From Dipteris shenzhenensis (taxonomy: Eukaryota > Polypodiophyta > Polypodiopsida > Gleicheniales), in NCBI GenBank assembly GCA_047967505.1, contig CM106540.1: DNA of 64,000 nt. The stretch is one strand, 5' to 3'. Below the pieces are notes generated by a model. That model was given only the letters and a program-made list of their open reading frames with translations. It did not search any database and was not told where the DNA came from. Both the position numbers and the translations under genes were made by a program. Below, piece after piece: positions 11,300 through 25,800 of the stretch (positions are counted from its first letter, which is position 1; the number at the start of each line of letters is the position of its first letter).

Positions 11300-11420
11300 T
11301 ATGGCAATGATTGATGTGAGAAAAGGAAGACTCGAAGACTGAGCAATCAAAAACACATGCAGCACAAGAAAGACAACTCAATCCAATGCAAGAAAGCTAA
11401 GTGACAGTCACCAGTGATAA
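11300..11420 (-). mobile_element. LTR scrap related to Copia-1
   Basis: Read on the minus strand it resembles 5485-5590 of the Copia-1 5' region: CACTGGTGAC, then CTTTCTTGCAT..GATTGAGTTG.CTTTCTTGTGCTG and TTGATTGCTCA.T. This suggests a second, truncated LTR of the same family. Confidence 0.55.
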
Positions 11421-11518
11421 ACAAGCAAAAAGCCTTTGCTACTCTGAATCGAAAGTAATTTGGATCATGAGACCACATGGAGATTAGGGAGTGTTCAAGA
11501 AAGGAAAAGAGAGAGGAA

Positions 11519-11568
11519 GGGGGCGGCGGGGGGGGGGGGGGGGGGGGGGGTGGTAGGGGGGGGTAAAG
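11519..11568. repeat. Poly-G tract
   Basis: A run of G interrupted by single bases (GGCGGCG then about 23 G, then TGGTAGGGG). The length should be treated as uncertain since homopolymers are error-prone. Confidence 0.85.
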
Positions 11569-11790
11569 TAAAGACATGATCAAAGGAGAAATTGTTTTCT
11601 CATATCAACACCTAACGCGTGTTCACATAGATGTAGTTTCACTTTCACTTATAAGCACCTGTTTTGAAGAGAACCACATAAGATACGTTAGCTAACTGAC
11701 TTTTTTCAAAGGTACTTTGCAAGCCTAGTTTAGAAAACTATGGGCACCGATTTATTCTTCAACCACCCCAACCTCATTTTTTAGAGCCTC

Positions 11791-11823
11791 TCTGTGTCTC
11801 TCTCTCTCTCACACACACACACA

Positions 11824-11854
<31 letters not shown>

Positions 11855-11932
11855 GTATCCCCCCCCCTCTCTCTCTCTATCACTCACACACACACACACA
11901 CACATCTGTATCCCCCCCCCTCTCCCTCCCCT

Positions 11933-11971
<39 letters not shown>

Positions 11972-12029
11972 TACACACACATATCTGGTATCCCCCCGCC
12001 CCCCCCTTTCCCTCCCTCCCTCTCTCACA

Positions 12030-12095
<66 letters not shown>

Positions 12096-12138
12096 CTCTC
12101 CCCCTCTCTCACACACATCTGGTATTCCCTCCCTCCCT

Positions 12139-12196
<58 letters not shown>

Positions 12197-12197
12197 T
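11791..12197. repeat. Compound (CT)n/(CA)n/C-run microsatellite
   Basis: Alternating blocks of (CT)n, (CA)n, poly-C and CTGGTAT spacers are arranged in several imperfect higher-order repeats. Open frames on both strands here encode only Ser-Leu, His-Thr or Arg-Glu runs and are not genes. Confidence 0.92.
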
Positions 12198-13704
12198 CTG
12201 GTATTCTCATTTCCACTAAACCACAAGTGCCTACCAAGTATTCAATGCCCTCATTTGGGACAGCCATTCATCCACCAGTTTAAGAAACTTCCCAACTGTT
12301 GTGCATAGTAAGGATCCATTGCGAAGGCATTCCCATTGATTGAATCAACAAGTGCTCTCACTCGCACTAGGAATCCATTGTTTTTAATAGAGTAAAGCAC
12401 AAACTTGGCTACTTTAAAGCATTTGCAAATCTCGAATCCATACAATCTAGGTGCAGCAGAGCCTTCCACCCATCACTACAAAAACGTGCCTTGGGTTACC
12501 CCTTCTCTTGGGGAGAATGTCAGGTTGCAAACATTAAGCCCAAAGCAAAACATTATACAAGCAATTCCTATGCACCATACAGAAAACAGTCGTGATCTTT
12601 CCAATCTCCAGATAAAGCTGCACCACCGGCTAAAGCAGTGATAAAAAATAAGAGGGCTTATTAACAGTTTTGCTTACAAGGTGGAACTGGTCAGCGGTAT
12701 CCACATCTGAGAGGGCCACAACCACTTTCAGACCACATACAAACAAATATGCACAAACGCCTTAGTTTGAATACAAGCAGAAACCACCACTCCTTTAGAT
12801 TGACAAGAAGATTCTACTGCTCCTGCTTCAAGCCAGAACCCAATCGGTATGCAAGCAGTCCTGATTCAAGCAAGTCCAAGAGGTTGCCGAAACGACATCC
12901 CATGGAGACACATTAAGTATGAGCTCCCAACATGCTGCTTTAAGTGTTACAATATCTTCCTTCACATTCAAATCCCAAAGTTTGCTATTTTACTTTTGTC
13001 CTCAGTTTGTACTGCATCACGCTTGAAAGGTGGAAGCTTTTAACAAGACCGCTTCTTTGACGTAATTTAGCATAGAGAAGATCGCCTCAATTCATCTGTT
13101 GTTAGCACTCAGGTATTTCTCGTCACTGATTATGCAGAAAATTGCAGGAGTGCAAATACAAGCTGTCCTGTTCTCAAGCATGCAAAGTGACAAGGGGCAG
13201 ACCTCACAAACTCTGTCCAGTGGCAGGCTGGCAGCATTGGTGCGACAATCAGACGTGCAGATCACCCAAAGTACACAAAGATTCGTCGCAACGAAGTATC
13301 CACCACAAGGTTAGCACTAGAAATTCGACTAACCAATCAGGTCCTTGACCATCACTAGTAAAAGTTTTCCAGTGCCCTGTTGAAAGCTCATTGGCAACAG
13401 CAGTATTTAACAAGCACCTGATTTGGATACCAAAATGGCCAGCAAAGGGCAAGATTATTTCTCCACTTTTCAACCACAGTGAAGTGCGTCTCTTTGCTGC
13501 TGAAAACAAGATGAGTACCTCAACAAATTGTTCCCCTCCGAGATTACGTGAACTTTCCCTGCTCCTTTTGGCATTCAATAAACCAGACAAAAGTTCCAAG
13601 GATTGCCCCCATTGCTCGAACTGGCTTAAAGGTTGTAGCAGTTACAAGCTGGCACTTGCAAACCTTGCCACCTGAAAATCTATTTATCAAAGAGGTTCAT
13701 GACC
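12198..13704 (-). other. 3' flank, probable NOT4 3' UTR in its upper part
   Basis: This lies just downstream of the NOT4 stop codon. No domain-bearing frame is present on either strand. The first several hundred bases below 13704 are presumably transcribed as 3' UTR, but I found no convincing minus-strand AATAAA to fix its end. Confidence 0.4.
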
Positions 13705-13839
13705 TCAATTCTGCAGAAAGTATCTGTTACTCCTTGCATTGCTGAAGGGCCCTTGGTCATCATGTCCAGTTACCGAAACAGCATCACCAAAATACTTTGA
13801 CCCTAGCTCCTGCACAGCATCATTGACAAACATGCCTAG
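13705..13839 (-). CDS. NOT4: NOT4 exon 13: C-terminal exon with stop
   Basis: The acceptor TATTGTAAG gives in-phase [20 protein letters not shown] and 44 codons before TGA at 13705. An acceptor 4 bp further on (CTAG) would instead terminate after about ten codons. I prefer the first because it is longer, but I do not recognise the C-terminus well enough to be sure. Confidence 0.65.
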   Translation of the reverse strand, partial: LGMFVNDAVQELGSKYFGDAVSVTGHDDQGPFSNARSNRYFLQN

Positions 13840-16800
13840 CTTACAATACGCTATAGCCAGAAAGACAAAGGCAAGCGCAACACACAACAGATAACAGAAA
13901 ACTACATTCTCTACAAAGACTGTAGGGATGAGAACTTACCTTGGTCAAGGCTAGCTCTTCAAGGCGACTTTGAAGAACCCTGTCCAGTGACATTTGAGGC
14001 CTATTCATATGCCCTACTGTATCATTGACCAACCGCTTGGTTCCTGTGTTTACCTCAGTGCTGGGAGTCAATCTGTTCCAGTCATGCCAAGCACTTCCAG
14101 GAGACTCTTGAAATCTAAAATGTGGGACATCATGTCCATAACCTGGGTCTTGAATTCCAACATGAGAGACACCAGATCCCATCACATCTTGATATTGTCC
14201 AACTAACCTGGGTGGATTCATAACTTCATTGAAGGTTGGTGGAAACAAAGATGGTAATGACATATCTGGCTCCTGATTTGTGAAACCAAGTTGAGAAACA
14301 GAATTCATACCACCAAAGTTTCCATATAAGTGCCTCTGATGATTTTGGAAATGTGAATCAAAATCCAGTGGTCTGGGCTGCTGTGACAAAGGAGAAGCTA
14401 AGCTGGGTGATTGTGGGAAAAAACCAGATAGGGGAGGATTGCCTGCAAAAGGTACTGTTGGCCTCATGCCAGATGGTAACTTTCCTCTTCCAACAGCCAT
14501 GATTGCAGGGTCAAGAAATTCAACATCGCTTGAAGTATTGACTGCTTCCAAAGGGCTATGATTACCAGTTGCTATGACATATCTGGAAGATCCTGAATCT
14601 TGGTTAGCATCTGCACAAGCACAACTAGTCAATTATAAAAACACAGGCTGTCCATAGCCCTACTTCCTTCCCATTCTGTCCCTATGCATGCCCCCCAAAA
14701 GAACCACCAAAGAAAGAAAGAAAACAAAGAAATAAGTTGACCTGTACTTTTCCTGGATTCTAATGGCCTGCTCTGCACAGGAAACCCAGGAGGGAAACCT
14801 GCAGAGACCCTTGCAGATGAAAATCCAGGCGGAGCACTCATGGAACTCTTAGAAGTTGAAATTGAAGATATTGCTGTCCCTACCACACCAACACAAAAAG
14901 ATGAAAACAAATCTCAGAGTAGAACCATCGCGTCTTTTTTACAAGTTAATCTACAAAGCATGCATCTATCTCTAAGCTGTGGTTTATTCTCTTACCACAA
15001 GATTCTGCTGAAGTGCCACTGCAACTGGCCTTGTTCAAAAGCTTATCACCAAAAGAAGATGATGTGCCATCAACTGAAAATTCACCCAAGCGGACTGCAT
15101 CAATGCTATCTGGTTTCATACTGTACCTTTCAACAGACATTTGTCTGTCATTTCCATGCACAAATGTAGATGCAGACGTGTGAGACATGCTTCGGCCTGA
15201 AGAGGGAGTTTCCTCTACTGATTCTTCCAGTCTGGCAAAGTGAAACCGTGATTGTTTGTTGCTCGGTGATTTCCACGAGCTGGTCTCTTTCAAATGTGAA
15301 GAAGAAGGAGAAGTGATTTGTTTCCCATTAAACAATAGTTGTGCCAAATCCTGAGGATTTCCATCGGTCCATATGTCAAATCCTGTTGCAAACATATCTG
15401 AAATAAGTTGATGTTCCCCACTGCCCTTAGTTGAATCCTTGTCGGATTCCCACTGCTCCTTAAAATCCACCTTCTCTGTACTAGTTCCAGAGTACAAAGA
15501 TCCTTCTATAGACAACTTCCCTCCACCATTCACCACACATGATGATAAATCCTCATTAACACTGCTTCTCAGGGACTCAAAAGCAAGACCAGTCGGTGAG
15601 GCGTCTATACATGGACCTGATGATGCATGGGATCGAGAGTTGTCCTTGTTTCCACATGGTATAGCCAGCATATTGCTGGAGATGTCAGCATTAAGATGAA
15701 TACTCAGTCCACCAACACTTAAGGACCTTGCCTGCATTGGGTCATTAGCTGTATTTGCAGGATGACTAGGTGTATTCATCTGTGCAAAGATGTGTGGAAC
15801 TACAGCAACCTCAGAAATTCCAGAAATTATCTGCTTTGCATGGTCTAAGGAATCTTGCACAACATTTCCTGAACCACTACTTGCAGGCCTATCACTAATG
15901 TCAAAATTCAATGACAACGTCCCACAGGAAGGCAGGATCTCACACTCCACAGCAGATTGGGTTACACCTTCACCTATCTGTGAGCTTTCGGATGATGTTA
16001 TACTTGATGGTCCAATCAAATCAACGTTGTCTTTGAAACTGTCACGAGAGGGGGATGTCCAACTGCATTCTCTCTCTTCCAAAATATCTGCTACATTTTT
16101 ACCATCAACCTCAGTAGAGGCATTTAGAAATACTGAAGATACTGGATCCATTAAAGTTAATGCCTTGACAGCTTTGGCATCGGGATCAATGCTTTCTCCA
16201 GGACTTGAACAGCTGGCTGCACAACCTAGCCCATCTTCAGCAACTTCATTTTTCTCTTTTCCCACCCACCCATCTACACACGAACTAGTTCTTGTGTCGA
16301 TACAAGAAACCATTCTGGTGTCTACCCCTATAGGACAGACTCCTGATTCCGCCATCATTGAAGAGACAGCAAGGGAATCGCTTCCTTGTAAAAGTCTAGC
16401 TGTAGCAGCTGCAGATGCAGAAAAGGGCATATTAGCCCCCTCTGTAATCTTAGCTTTCATATTTTTTACATCACCATATTGGTTTATAGTCGATGTCTGC
16501 GGTGGCTGCCCATTTGTAGACATTCCGTAAATTCCCAGCCCAGTTGGAGCAGGCATTGCATTCACAACTGGTCCTGTGGCTATTTTCATCTTGGTAGAGA
16601 CAGAACCTGCACCATTTCTTCCCTGAGTAGCCCTTGCAGGGGAAGAGCTTGAGCGAGAGCCCCTGAGATTACCAGTTTAGCATTAGAAACGTGTTAAAAT
16701 GAAAGCCATGGAAAAAAGAATCTGTAAGATTCAATCTAATCCTGAAAATCTCGAAATGTGCTGCATATTCAAACACACAAGAACGTATAACACCTAAGTT

Positions 16801-19800
16801 ACAATAGCAAGGAACCAACTGATACAGAATAGGTTCCCCAGACACTGTTGGGATATTGAACACCAAATGTCCCTAGCGATCCATGTCTAAGATGCATCAA
16901 ATAAACAAAAGGGAAAGATAGCACGAAAAAAAGAAGATAGGAAGAAGGTGACTAAGCAAAAATAAACAAACAATCCAAGAAACAAAAGAGACCAAAAAAC
17001 AGGAATAAAATCCCTCTCTCTCTCTCTCTCTCTTGGAGACTCTCTGAGACAGCAAGCAAGCTGAGCACCTGGCTGCCCACACAACAGGTCATCAGAAACA
17101 CATGCATGGCTATTTGTTAGAAATCACATAACAGAGGGTGCCCACAGCAGAAGACTGATAGATAGCCCAGGAATTCACACAGAAATCACTAACTTAGTAC
17201 TCAACATACATATGTGCAAGCCAGTAAATAGACAATGCTCCAACAGAGATATAGAACCAACAAAATATATTTCCATCCAAAAGGACACAATACAAGGAGT
17301 CCGAATCATGGTCCTCTGTTTTTACCAAAAGGTGTTGTCCTACTACCTCCACGACATTCTAGATCCTTAAGCCTGTGTGCTCCTCGTCAAGCTTCTGTAG
17401 ACTTTAGTCACCATGCCTTGATCCCTGCACCTTGCTGCCCTGAATGTCAGCCTAGGTGTGCAGCCCCTTCCTGAGCTATATCTACAGTTCCTCGGCACTT
17501 GTCCTTCTGGATGTAGGCCCAAAGACTGCTCCAGTTTGCTCCTGATCTGCTATTCTTATGAGCCCTGAAGGCTCCCTTTATATTGAGCTGAATGCCCTCC
17601 ATGTGGACCAGACCCAGGCACCCCAAACTCACTGGTCTGTCCAGCAGACCCTGGTTGGGGCTCATTTCTTGAGGTGCGGCAGGATTCCCTGGCCATGTGG
17701 CATCCAGCATTGTGCCACTGTATATCTATAAGTTATGGACGCTGGGGGAGGTCGAGACAAAGGAGCACTCCTCATGTGCCTACATAGCCTACTCTGAGGT
17801 CAAGGACAATACCATTGCCTCTTACAAGAAGGGCACGGCTTTGGTTCACTCTCACGCTTAATCCACTTCCAAGTTCAAGTCTTTGTCGGCCTCTATCTAA
17901 TTGAGATGTGATGGCATAGAGAGGCACTATTGAGACAGATCACACAACAGCAAGAGGTGACTACGCCACAGGACGCTCAGGTAGACCTGGCACTCACGAA
18001 CTTTTATGCATTGAGTCCACTCCGGGACATAGTGGTGTGGACGAGGACGAGCTACTAGGACATAGTAGATCAACAAGGAGAGACAATGCAACGCTATCGA
18101 GTCAAAGATGCAAAGACCACACACAATACAGATAAGGACTAGAGCACGCACGACGAGGTCCGGTCTGTCTCAACCCTCCTCAAAGAAGGCCGCCGAAGAT
18201 AAGGCATCACTCTTGATACTAGAGAGGGAGATCAACAATCACACAAAGGCACAAGGATAGCGGACTCTCGGGCAAGCAGGCCTCTGACGACAGCACTCCA
18301 CATCTTCACCTTGAGGGCCATCATTGAGGAGGGTGAAATCGACGCGCCAGAAAGTCTATGCTTGCTTTGTGAACTTTCGAAATGCCTTCGACTACCCAGA
18401 GAGCAGCGGATAGGCTATGCACAGTTGGGGCAATTGAGATACCGACATGACACCACTACTGGACAAGGGACACAGGGATCTCACATACGACAAGAGACCA
18501 GGGCACGCACGATTGAGGTTCGACCTATCTCAGCTCTCCTTAGAGGCGACCGACAGAGACATGGCATCACAGTTGACATAGCCCATGCAGATACGTCAGC
18601 TCTTTGCATCACATCAGAGAGCTATCACGGAGCCTGAATACATGGAGCCGGATCACGTTCTTGGAGCATTAGCTCTGAGCACCTGACGCCCTCATGCCTC
18701 ACTCCTGCTGCACACTACTTGGCTATTTTGACTTGATATGTTGGACTACATTAGTATTTCAGTTTGTGGGTTTTTCTAGTACTCAATGTCACGATCTGTG
18801 ACGTATTCCTCTCTATTTCTAGACTTATGGATGGTTTGATGAATGGACACTTGTGGAAGGGTATGCCCTTTCGACGGGACACTTCCTAAGGCACAACCCT
18901 ATGCCCTTTCGACGGGACACTTCCTATGAGGCACAACCCTTCACAAGAGACATTCTATTGAAGAGATATTCCTATTGTAATGTACCCTCTCATCAAGGGT
19001 CACACCCTTCACAAGGGGTACACACCTCTTCATGCACATACACTTTGGAGTACACACCTTTTCATGTGTGACTCTTCACTCTCTATATAAGAGAGGCCCA
19101 ATTGTATGGATGACACACTACAAACACTCAAGCAATACAAATATTCCTTGTTCTCTGCTATTTCAGTCTCCTTTCTGTTCCTTAGCACATTTCTAAATAT
19201 AGTAAAACTAGGATTTCTTACAGTGGTATCAGAGCAAATTTCGCTCCTGCCTGTAGGAAATGCCCCCCACCTTCTAGCGCCTATCTGATACATCTCTTTC
19301 CACTAGAAGGATATTCGTGCACATTGTGCATGGAAGAGATGGAGAGAATAAGCGTAAACATTTTTAGCGCCAACCCTGCCTAAAGTCATCAATGGCCTCT
19401 CCATCTCCCACACATCACGAGTTGATGTGAATGGACACGACAAAGATCGTGTCTTTTCATGTGCTTGGGCTGTCCCAAAACCAAGGGACGCACCTTTTCC
19501 ACCATCGGACACACCTTTTGATGAAGAGTCTTGACTCCTCACCCAAGGGACACACCCCATCGTGGAAAAAGGACACACCTCTTCATGTGGGGACACCCCT
19601 TTTAAAAACAGGGACACACCCCTGCCAGCCTGCAGTGCCAGATCAGCGCCAGTCCCTGCAAAGCCTGCAGCCTGGTTTCGCCAGCCTCCATCGTGATCCA
19701 GCCTGCAGCCTTTGATGCCTTTGACGCCTTTTATCGCAATCCAGCCTGCAGCCTGTTTCGCCATTGACAGCCTGCCCTCCCCCCCCCCCCCTATGTTTCG

Positions 19801-22800
19801 CCAGTCTTTATTGCGATCCAGCATTGGACATCTGCAGCCTGTTTCGTCATAGACAGCCTGCCTCCCCCTTTGTTGCGCTACATTATCTGCCAGATCAGCA
19901 GCAGTTCAGCCCTCCTCTCGCGATGAAGACAGCCTGTTAAAAGCGCCCTGTTCCTGTTTTCCAATCCGGACCAGCCAGGCCCCGATCTGCTCCTGGCAAC
20001 CCACTGCAACATGGACCTCCGGACAGAAATCTGCAGGCCTTTTCTACGCAACAAATTGACAGATTAAATCAATGCCAGGTGGATTCTTTCCATTCTACTT
20101 TTAAGGATTCTCTTGTCATTATCCAATTACAGCAAATGAAAGACGCTCCCTTAAAGCATGGAAACCCCTGGTAATTCACCCGGCCTTTCAAGGACATCTC
20201 AGGCATTATCTACCACACAATATCGTGTTCAAATTGCACAACCAGCCCATTTCGGAGCTTTGGCATCGTGGGTCTTCTGTGTCACGTGCCCTCCTAGTGA
20301 TTTGGACCACATCTTATATCTTCTGCATGAGGCACCTCAGTTACATTACTTCCTCAGCACAGTCCAGGTTGTGTTCCACGAGACACGAAGATACCCAAAA
20401 CCCGATATTCCTAAGAGTTTGCTGTCCATCTTTGGAGAGAATTTTACCCCTCACCTTCGGCATCTCCAAGGTACTCTCCACCTCCTTTAGCTCCCAGATA
20501 TCCTCCTATACAGGTTGTACCTTCCCCAAGACAGTATTTACACTCTGAAGGCACTCCTTCTCCTGGATCTCCTCCTTTTCCAACAGCAGCTCCTTATCCC
20601 TTCTCAGATCCGTGGACTCTGCAACCTACTCCTATACTCTCACGAGCAGTAACACCCCTTTCGGCATCACCAGTGTTACCTTAGACAGGACCTCCTTTAC
20701 CAGATTTCCACGGGTGGTTCCATCCTGCCTCGCCTGCCCCCTCCAACATGAGCAACCTCACGGAGCAGCCCGAATCCTCTTCTAGGAATGGTACAAACTA
20801 GAGCGCAAGTTCATGCTTTTCTCACGGGGACCTCAGAGATGTCGCAATGCTCGCGTGCAGCCTCCCCAGAGATCAAAGACTCAAGTCCAAAAAAGACCCC
20901 TGAAGTCAACGTACAAGGCGAAACACTACTGCAACTTCAAATTTCCCAGCTTCAAAATGCATCTCCGACTTGGTCCAGAAAGTCCAACAACTTCAAGATT
21001 CTCGCAGTACCACCCATACAGAGGATGACGTGACGCAACCAGACGACTATGCGGATTCATTCCCACCTGAGGTAGAAAACACTGAACTACGTGCCCTCTA
21101 CTGTTTACTTCAAGCTTCCAAAACTAAAAGACTTGACATCAAACTTTCGGAAGCCTACACTGGTCAACGCAATCGCCAAACAGTTGACCAATGGCTCGCA
21201 AAAATGCGCATGTATTTTGATACTGTTGACCTCACTGAAGGCAAAAAGGCAAAAAGATCGCCTTGGCAGCCTCCCAAAATGAAGAAATCCAAAGACAGGT
21301 GACCGAACTACTCGACAAAGGTCATATTCGGCCCAGTCGCAGCCCTTTCGGATCTCCTGTACTACTTGTGGAAAAAAAGAATAAGTCAATGCGCCTCTAC
21401 ATAGACTACCGAGCCCTCAACAAGCTCACTATCAAAAACAAGTATCCATTGCCTCGCATAGATGACATCTTCGATCAACTTCTACACGCAACACAATTCT
21501 CAAAGATTGAGTTCAGGTTATCATCAAATTCGCATACGAGAAGGCGATGAGTACAAGACAGCTTTTCGAACAAAGTATGGACACTATGAATGTTTGGTCA
21601 TGCCTTTTGGGTTAAACAATGCCCCAGCCACATTCATGACACTAGGCCTTTCCTCGATAAGTTCGTCATCATTTACCTCGATGACATCCTCGTTTTCAGC
21701 AGATCCCTACATGAGCACAAACAACATCTTCACCAAATTTTTGAAGTTCTCCGTGCAAATTCTCTCTACATCAACATTGAGAAGAGTGAGTTCTTCAAGA
21801 CCCAACTCGAATATTTGAAACATGTTATTTCAGCTCAAGGCATCTCTGTGGATCCCAAGAAGGTCGAGGTAATCCGAAACTGGCCTACTCCTAAGAATGT
21901 TCATGATGTCCGCTCTTTTCTCGGATTGGCAAACTTCTACCATACAAAGGTCTATCAGTTTTCCGAAATCGCAGCTCCTATGTCCGAATTATTGAAAAGC
22001 ACAGCAGTTTTTCAGTGGCTTCCCGAAACAGAGTATAGTTTTCAACAACTCAAGCAAGCACTCACTACCACACCAGTTATGGCTATTGCTGACCCAAACC
22101 TTTCATTTGAGGTCATGACCGACGCTTCCAACATCGCTACAAGAGCAGTCTTGATGCAAGAAGGCAGAGTTATTGCTTTTGACAGCCATAAACATTCTGA
22201 TATCCAAACCCGATACCCGGTTTATGATAAGGAGTTTCTTGCCGTTGTACACGCTTCTCGCTCTTGAAACATTATCTCATGGAAGCTGTCACGGGGGCGT
22301 GAAATTCTAAGTACTTTAATGTACTACAAGACCGTGACAACTTTGGTTTTAAAAGTCCAAGCGTGGGCTTAATAATGTGTAATTAAACGCGGCATGGTGC
22401 CTAGCACATAAGCGTAATTAATCCCTAGGCCCAAAGGCATTCCAAGGAATTAAAAGAGTGGTTGTTGGGAAATGATGATGTGGCATTTTTAATGGGCCAT
22501 GTACCTTCAGTGGCCCCCCTAGAGTTCCAGGTGGCTCTAGTGCCTTCTACATGCTCCTTTGCCATTCCTGGACCTTCCTGGGCCTTCTAAACTTCACATG
22601 TGTGGTTTTCTCTCTCATCTCCTCCCTTTGTTGAGATTTTGGACTGGTTTTTCAGCCTCCTTCAGCTGAATTCCGTTTTTCTTCATAACTCCTCACCCGT
22701 TTGGATTCCTCGACTTCCATTTGGCCCGATGGCTTCCCCTCTGCCTCCCCTTCGTAGTGATACGCTTTTCCCTCCGTGCGTTTGGTAGAACGGGCAGAGC

Positions 22801-25800
22801 TGAGCACTTCTTTTGCTGGTCGAATTTGCAAAAGTGGCTTCTTCTAGACCTTTTTTTCTTCTACCGCCTCCTGGGCCTCTCCTCTTGCAAAGCTACAGCT
22901 TTCTGTTGAATTTCGAGTGGTCCGACGCGCTGGTTGACTGGTTTTTCTCAGTTTTGGAGGACTTTCCGGCAATGAAACTTCTCCAAAACCTTGTAAATGC
23001 ATTCCTCTCTGAAGCACGCTTCTTTAGAGCCCAAGAACTCCCACTTCTTCGCGACAAAAGTGCTTCTTTTCGCATTTTTTAGTGGAATTCTTGTTGGTCG
23101 GCTCTTGTAAATGCTCTTTCTTCATGCCTTTGCACTCCTCTTTGGCTGAGAATGCAATTGGGCATTGGCTACTATGTCCTCTTGGCGATTGAGGACTTGG
23201 TTCGAGTTTTCAGGGCTTGGTGAGTTGTGATTTTGCTACTGCAATTTCTTTTTGCCATAAGCTATTGGTTGGCCTCGTGTGCCGCCTCTTTCTTGGCTCA
23301 CAGGTGCCCAGGCTACTGTGCTACATGAGTCATTCTTTGGTTGGGTACTTTGCTGATTTTATTTTGGAGCTTTGAAAAGCTTTGTGAATGCCATCTGGAA
23401 ACCACTCAAAGAGAGTGCAGCTGGGGTGCAGTGTGATTGCATCTGGACAGCCAATGGAATTACACTCGGAAAAGAGAATGCCTTTGGGTTGAGCCTACGG
23501 GTTAAGTGCACTTATGTGATGGTGTTATATGCTTGAAAGCCTTGCGAAGGCTTAGTGAATTGGGGCTGCGTGCTCAGTTGCAGGGAAGGTCTCCCAGATG
23601 CAACTTGTAATCATTTCACTGTGAAATATAAAGAAATACCGAAAGGGGCACCACGGTGTTTGGGGCCAATCGGGTGCACTTGTCTATGTCTATTGAGCAG
23701 GGGCATTCTAGCCTCCATCCCTTTTTCAATGGTTTTGTTTGTGAACAAATGGATAAATGCCAAATGATGATCATGCAATGGTTAATGGTTGTGATATATG
23801 CTTTGTGAGCTGTGAATAAGTGCTGAAGTGATTAAAGGTTTAGTTCCCCTGCCCTCTGAGTGATTAGAGGCCGGTTTCATTGGTTCCATTGCCAGGATAC
23901 CACACACTCTTTCTCAAGAGGTGGGCCTCGGTAGTTTGGTGGAAGGATATCTTTGCTGCACTTTTTGACAGCTGAATATTACAACCATAAACATGGTGAG
24001 TACCCATGAGCAAGAGAGCTCCAGAACTCCTCAAAGGAGAAGGCAGGAAAGCCTTAATGATCCAGCTAGTGTACAGCTGCAAGGAGCACAACAAATGCCT
24101 TTTGAGCAGGCCACACATGAAGCTACAACTAAGCTCAACAGTGATACTAGTTCTAGCAGTGAGTCAGATGATGCTACTATGTTGAATGCACAGCTTGCAA
24201 GTGCAGTGACTGCTTTGACTCAGCTGGCTCAAAATTTGGCTCATATTGTGCAAACAAATGCCAAGAAGAAGAAGAAATCAAGAAAGCACAAGCACGGAAA
24301 GAGTGAGTACACACATGCATCAGCTTCTCATGGCGGACCGCACACTCATGCATCAGTTTCCCATGAGGGACAGCCATCAAAAATGACTCAAAAAGTGACT
24401 TCCAAGAGAGAGGAATCGCCCAAAAGAGCACTTGAGAAAGAGGTACAAAAAGTACATCCAGTGCAATAGTATGAGCAGCCAGCACAAGGCCTTGGTTTGG
24501 GTATTTCTACTCCTCAAAATAATAATGTGCAGTCCATAAATGTGGCTCAACCACCTCAGCCATATTTGAGGCAGCAACCTGAATATTTTGGTACAGATTC
24601 TATCTTTGATGCTATGTTGATTTCACCGCCAATTGGGCATAGAAAGCAAGCCATGTATGACAATGTGGGAATGCAGCCAGGCATGCAAGCCACAGCATAT
24701 GCTCCCATGCCTAATGTTCAGCCAAGCATGGCTCTCCCTAGTGAAGGGAATGCTGCAAATATACAGCCATCTTTGGGACAGCCAATATCAAATGTATATA
24801 AAGAATTTAAGGATGGTGGTTCTCATGTCAAGTTTGATACATATAATGGAGTACAGGACAGGTACAAAGCCCTCACATTCCTTCAACAGTTTGATGCTGC
24901 ATTTCTTGGGGGTTTGTTTACAGAAGCATCCAAGATGAGGAAGGTTGCCACATTTTTGAAAGGCAATGCACTTAAGTGGTACACTAACCTTATGCTTCAT
25001 GGAGAGGCACCTGCTACTTGGCTGGAATTTAAGCAAGTGTTCTCTTCTACTTGGCTTACTCCAACTTTTGAAGTTGAAGTACTTTCACACTGGCATGACT
25101 TGTCATACAAACTTTGCAAGAATCTTGATGATTACACCAAGAGGTTTTGGGATGTTTTGCTGCCATTGAGCTCTTACAGGCATGTTTCTTTGAAAGAGCA
25201 AATAGAGAGGTACTGTTGTGGATTGCCTAGTGAGCTACGTGATTATTGCATCAAAACCAAGGTGGGTTCTATGACTCAATTAATTGAGAATGCAAGGACA
25301 GCATATGCATGGATGCAGGAGAAGAATTTGGCCTTTATGGACAGCAAGAAAGAAGACGACAAACGGGCTGCCAAACACCAGGATAAGGACATCAAATCTG
25401 AAAATAAAAATTACGGCAAACGACCGTTTCAAAAGGGAGGAAAAGCCCAATTCAAAGCTGGTCAAAGGCGTGGACAGCCTAATAAACAGCCCCGTACCGA
25501 GTTATCTGATGAAGAGAAAAAGTCACTCATGGAGCAAAACAAATGTTTTATATGCAAAGGAGAGGGACACCGCTCTTATGATTGCCCATTCAAGAAAAGA
25601 GACAGGTCAGATGATGATAAGAATGGTGATAAACAGGCTGATCGGAAGGGCAAAAAGCCTAAACCTTCTGCTGGACTTCTTCCAGATGTGATTGGGAGTT
25701 TGCCACATGCACATGATGAAGAGGGTAAAGTTATCCGTCGCTACTTGGTAAAATTTCAAAATTACCCATCACTTGATGCGAAATGGATGGAGGAAGGTGA

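Noticed and set aside
11774-12226. Open frames of 140-150 codons on both strands
   Set aside because: They run through (CT)n/(CA)n repeats and encode only Arg-Glu or Ser-Leu/His-Thr runs.
15790-16530. 246-codon plus-strand frame
   Set aside because: Antisense shadow of the long NOT4 exon 10, which has splice and homology support.
22600-23082. Small frames repeated at 26605-27033 as a conserved small gene
   Set aside because: They are identical only because they lie in the two LTRs of element II; no domain is present.
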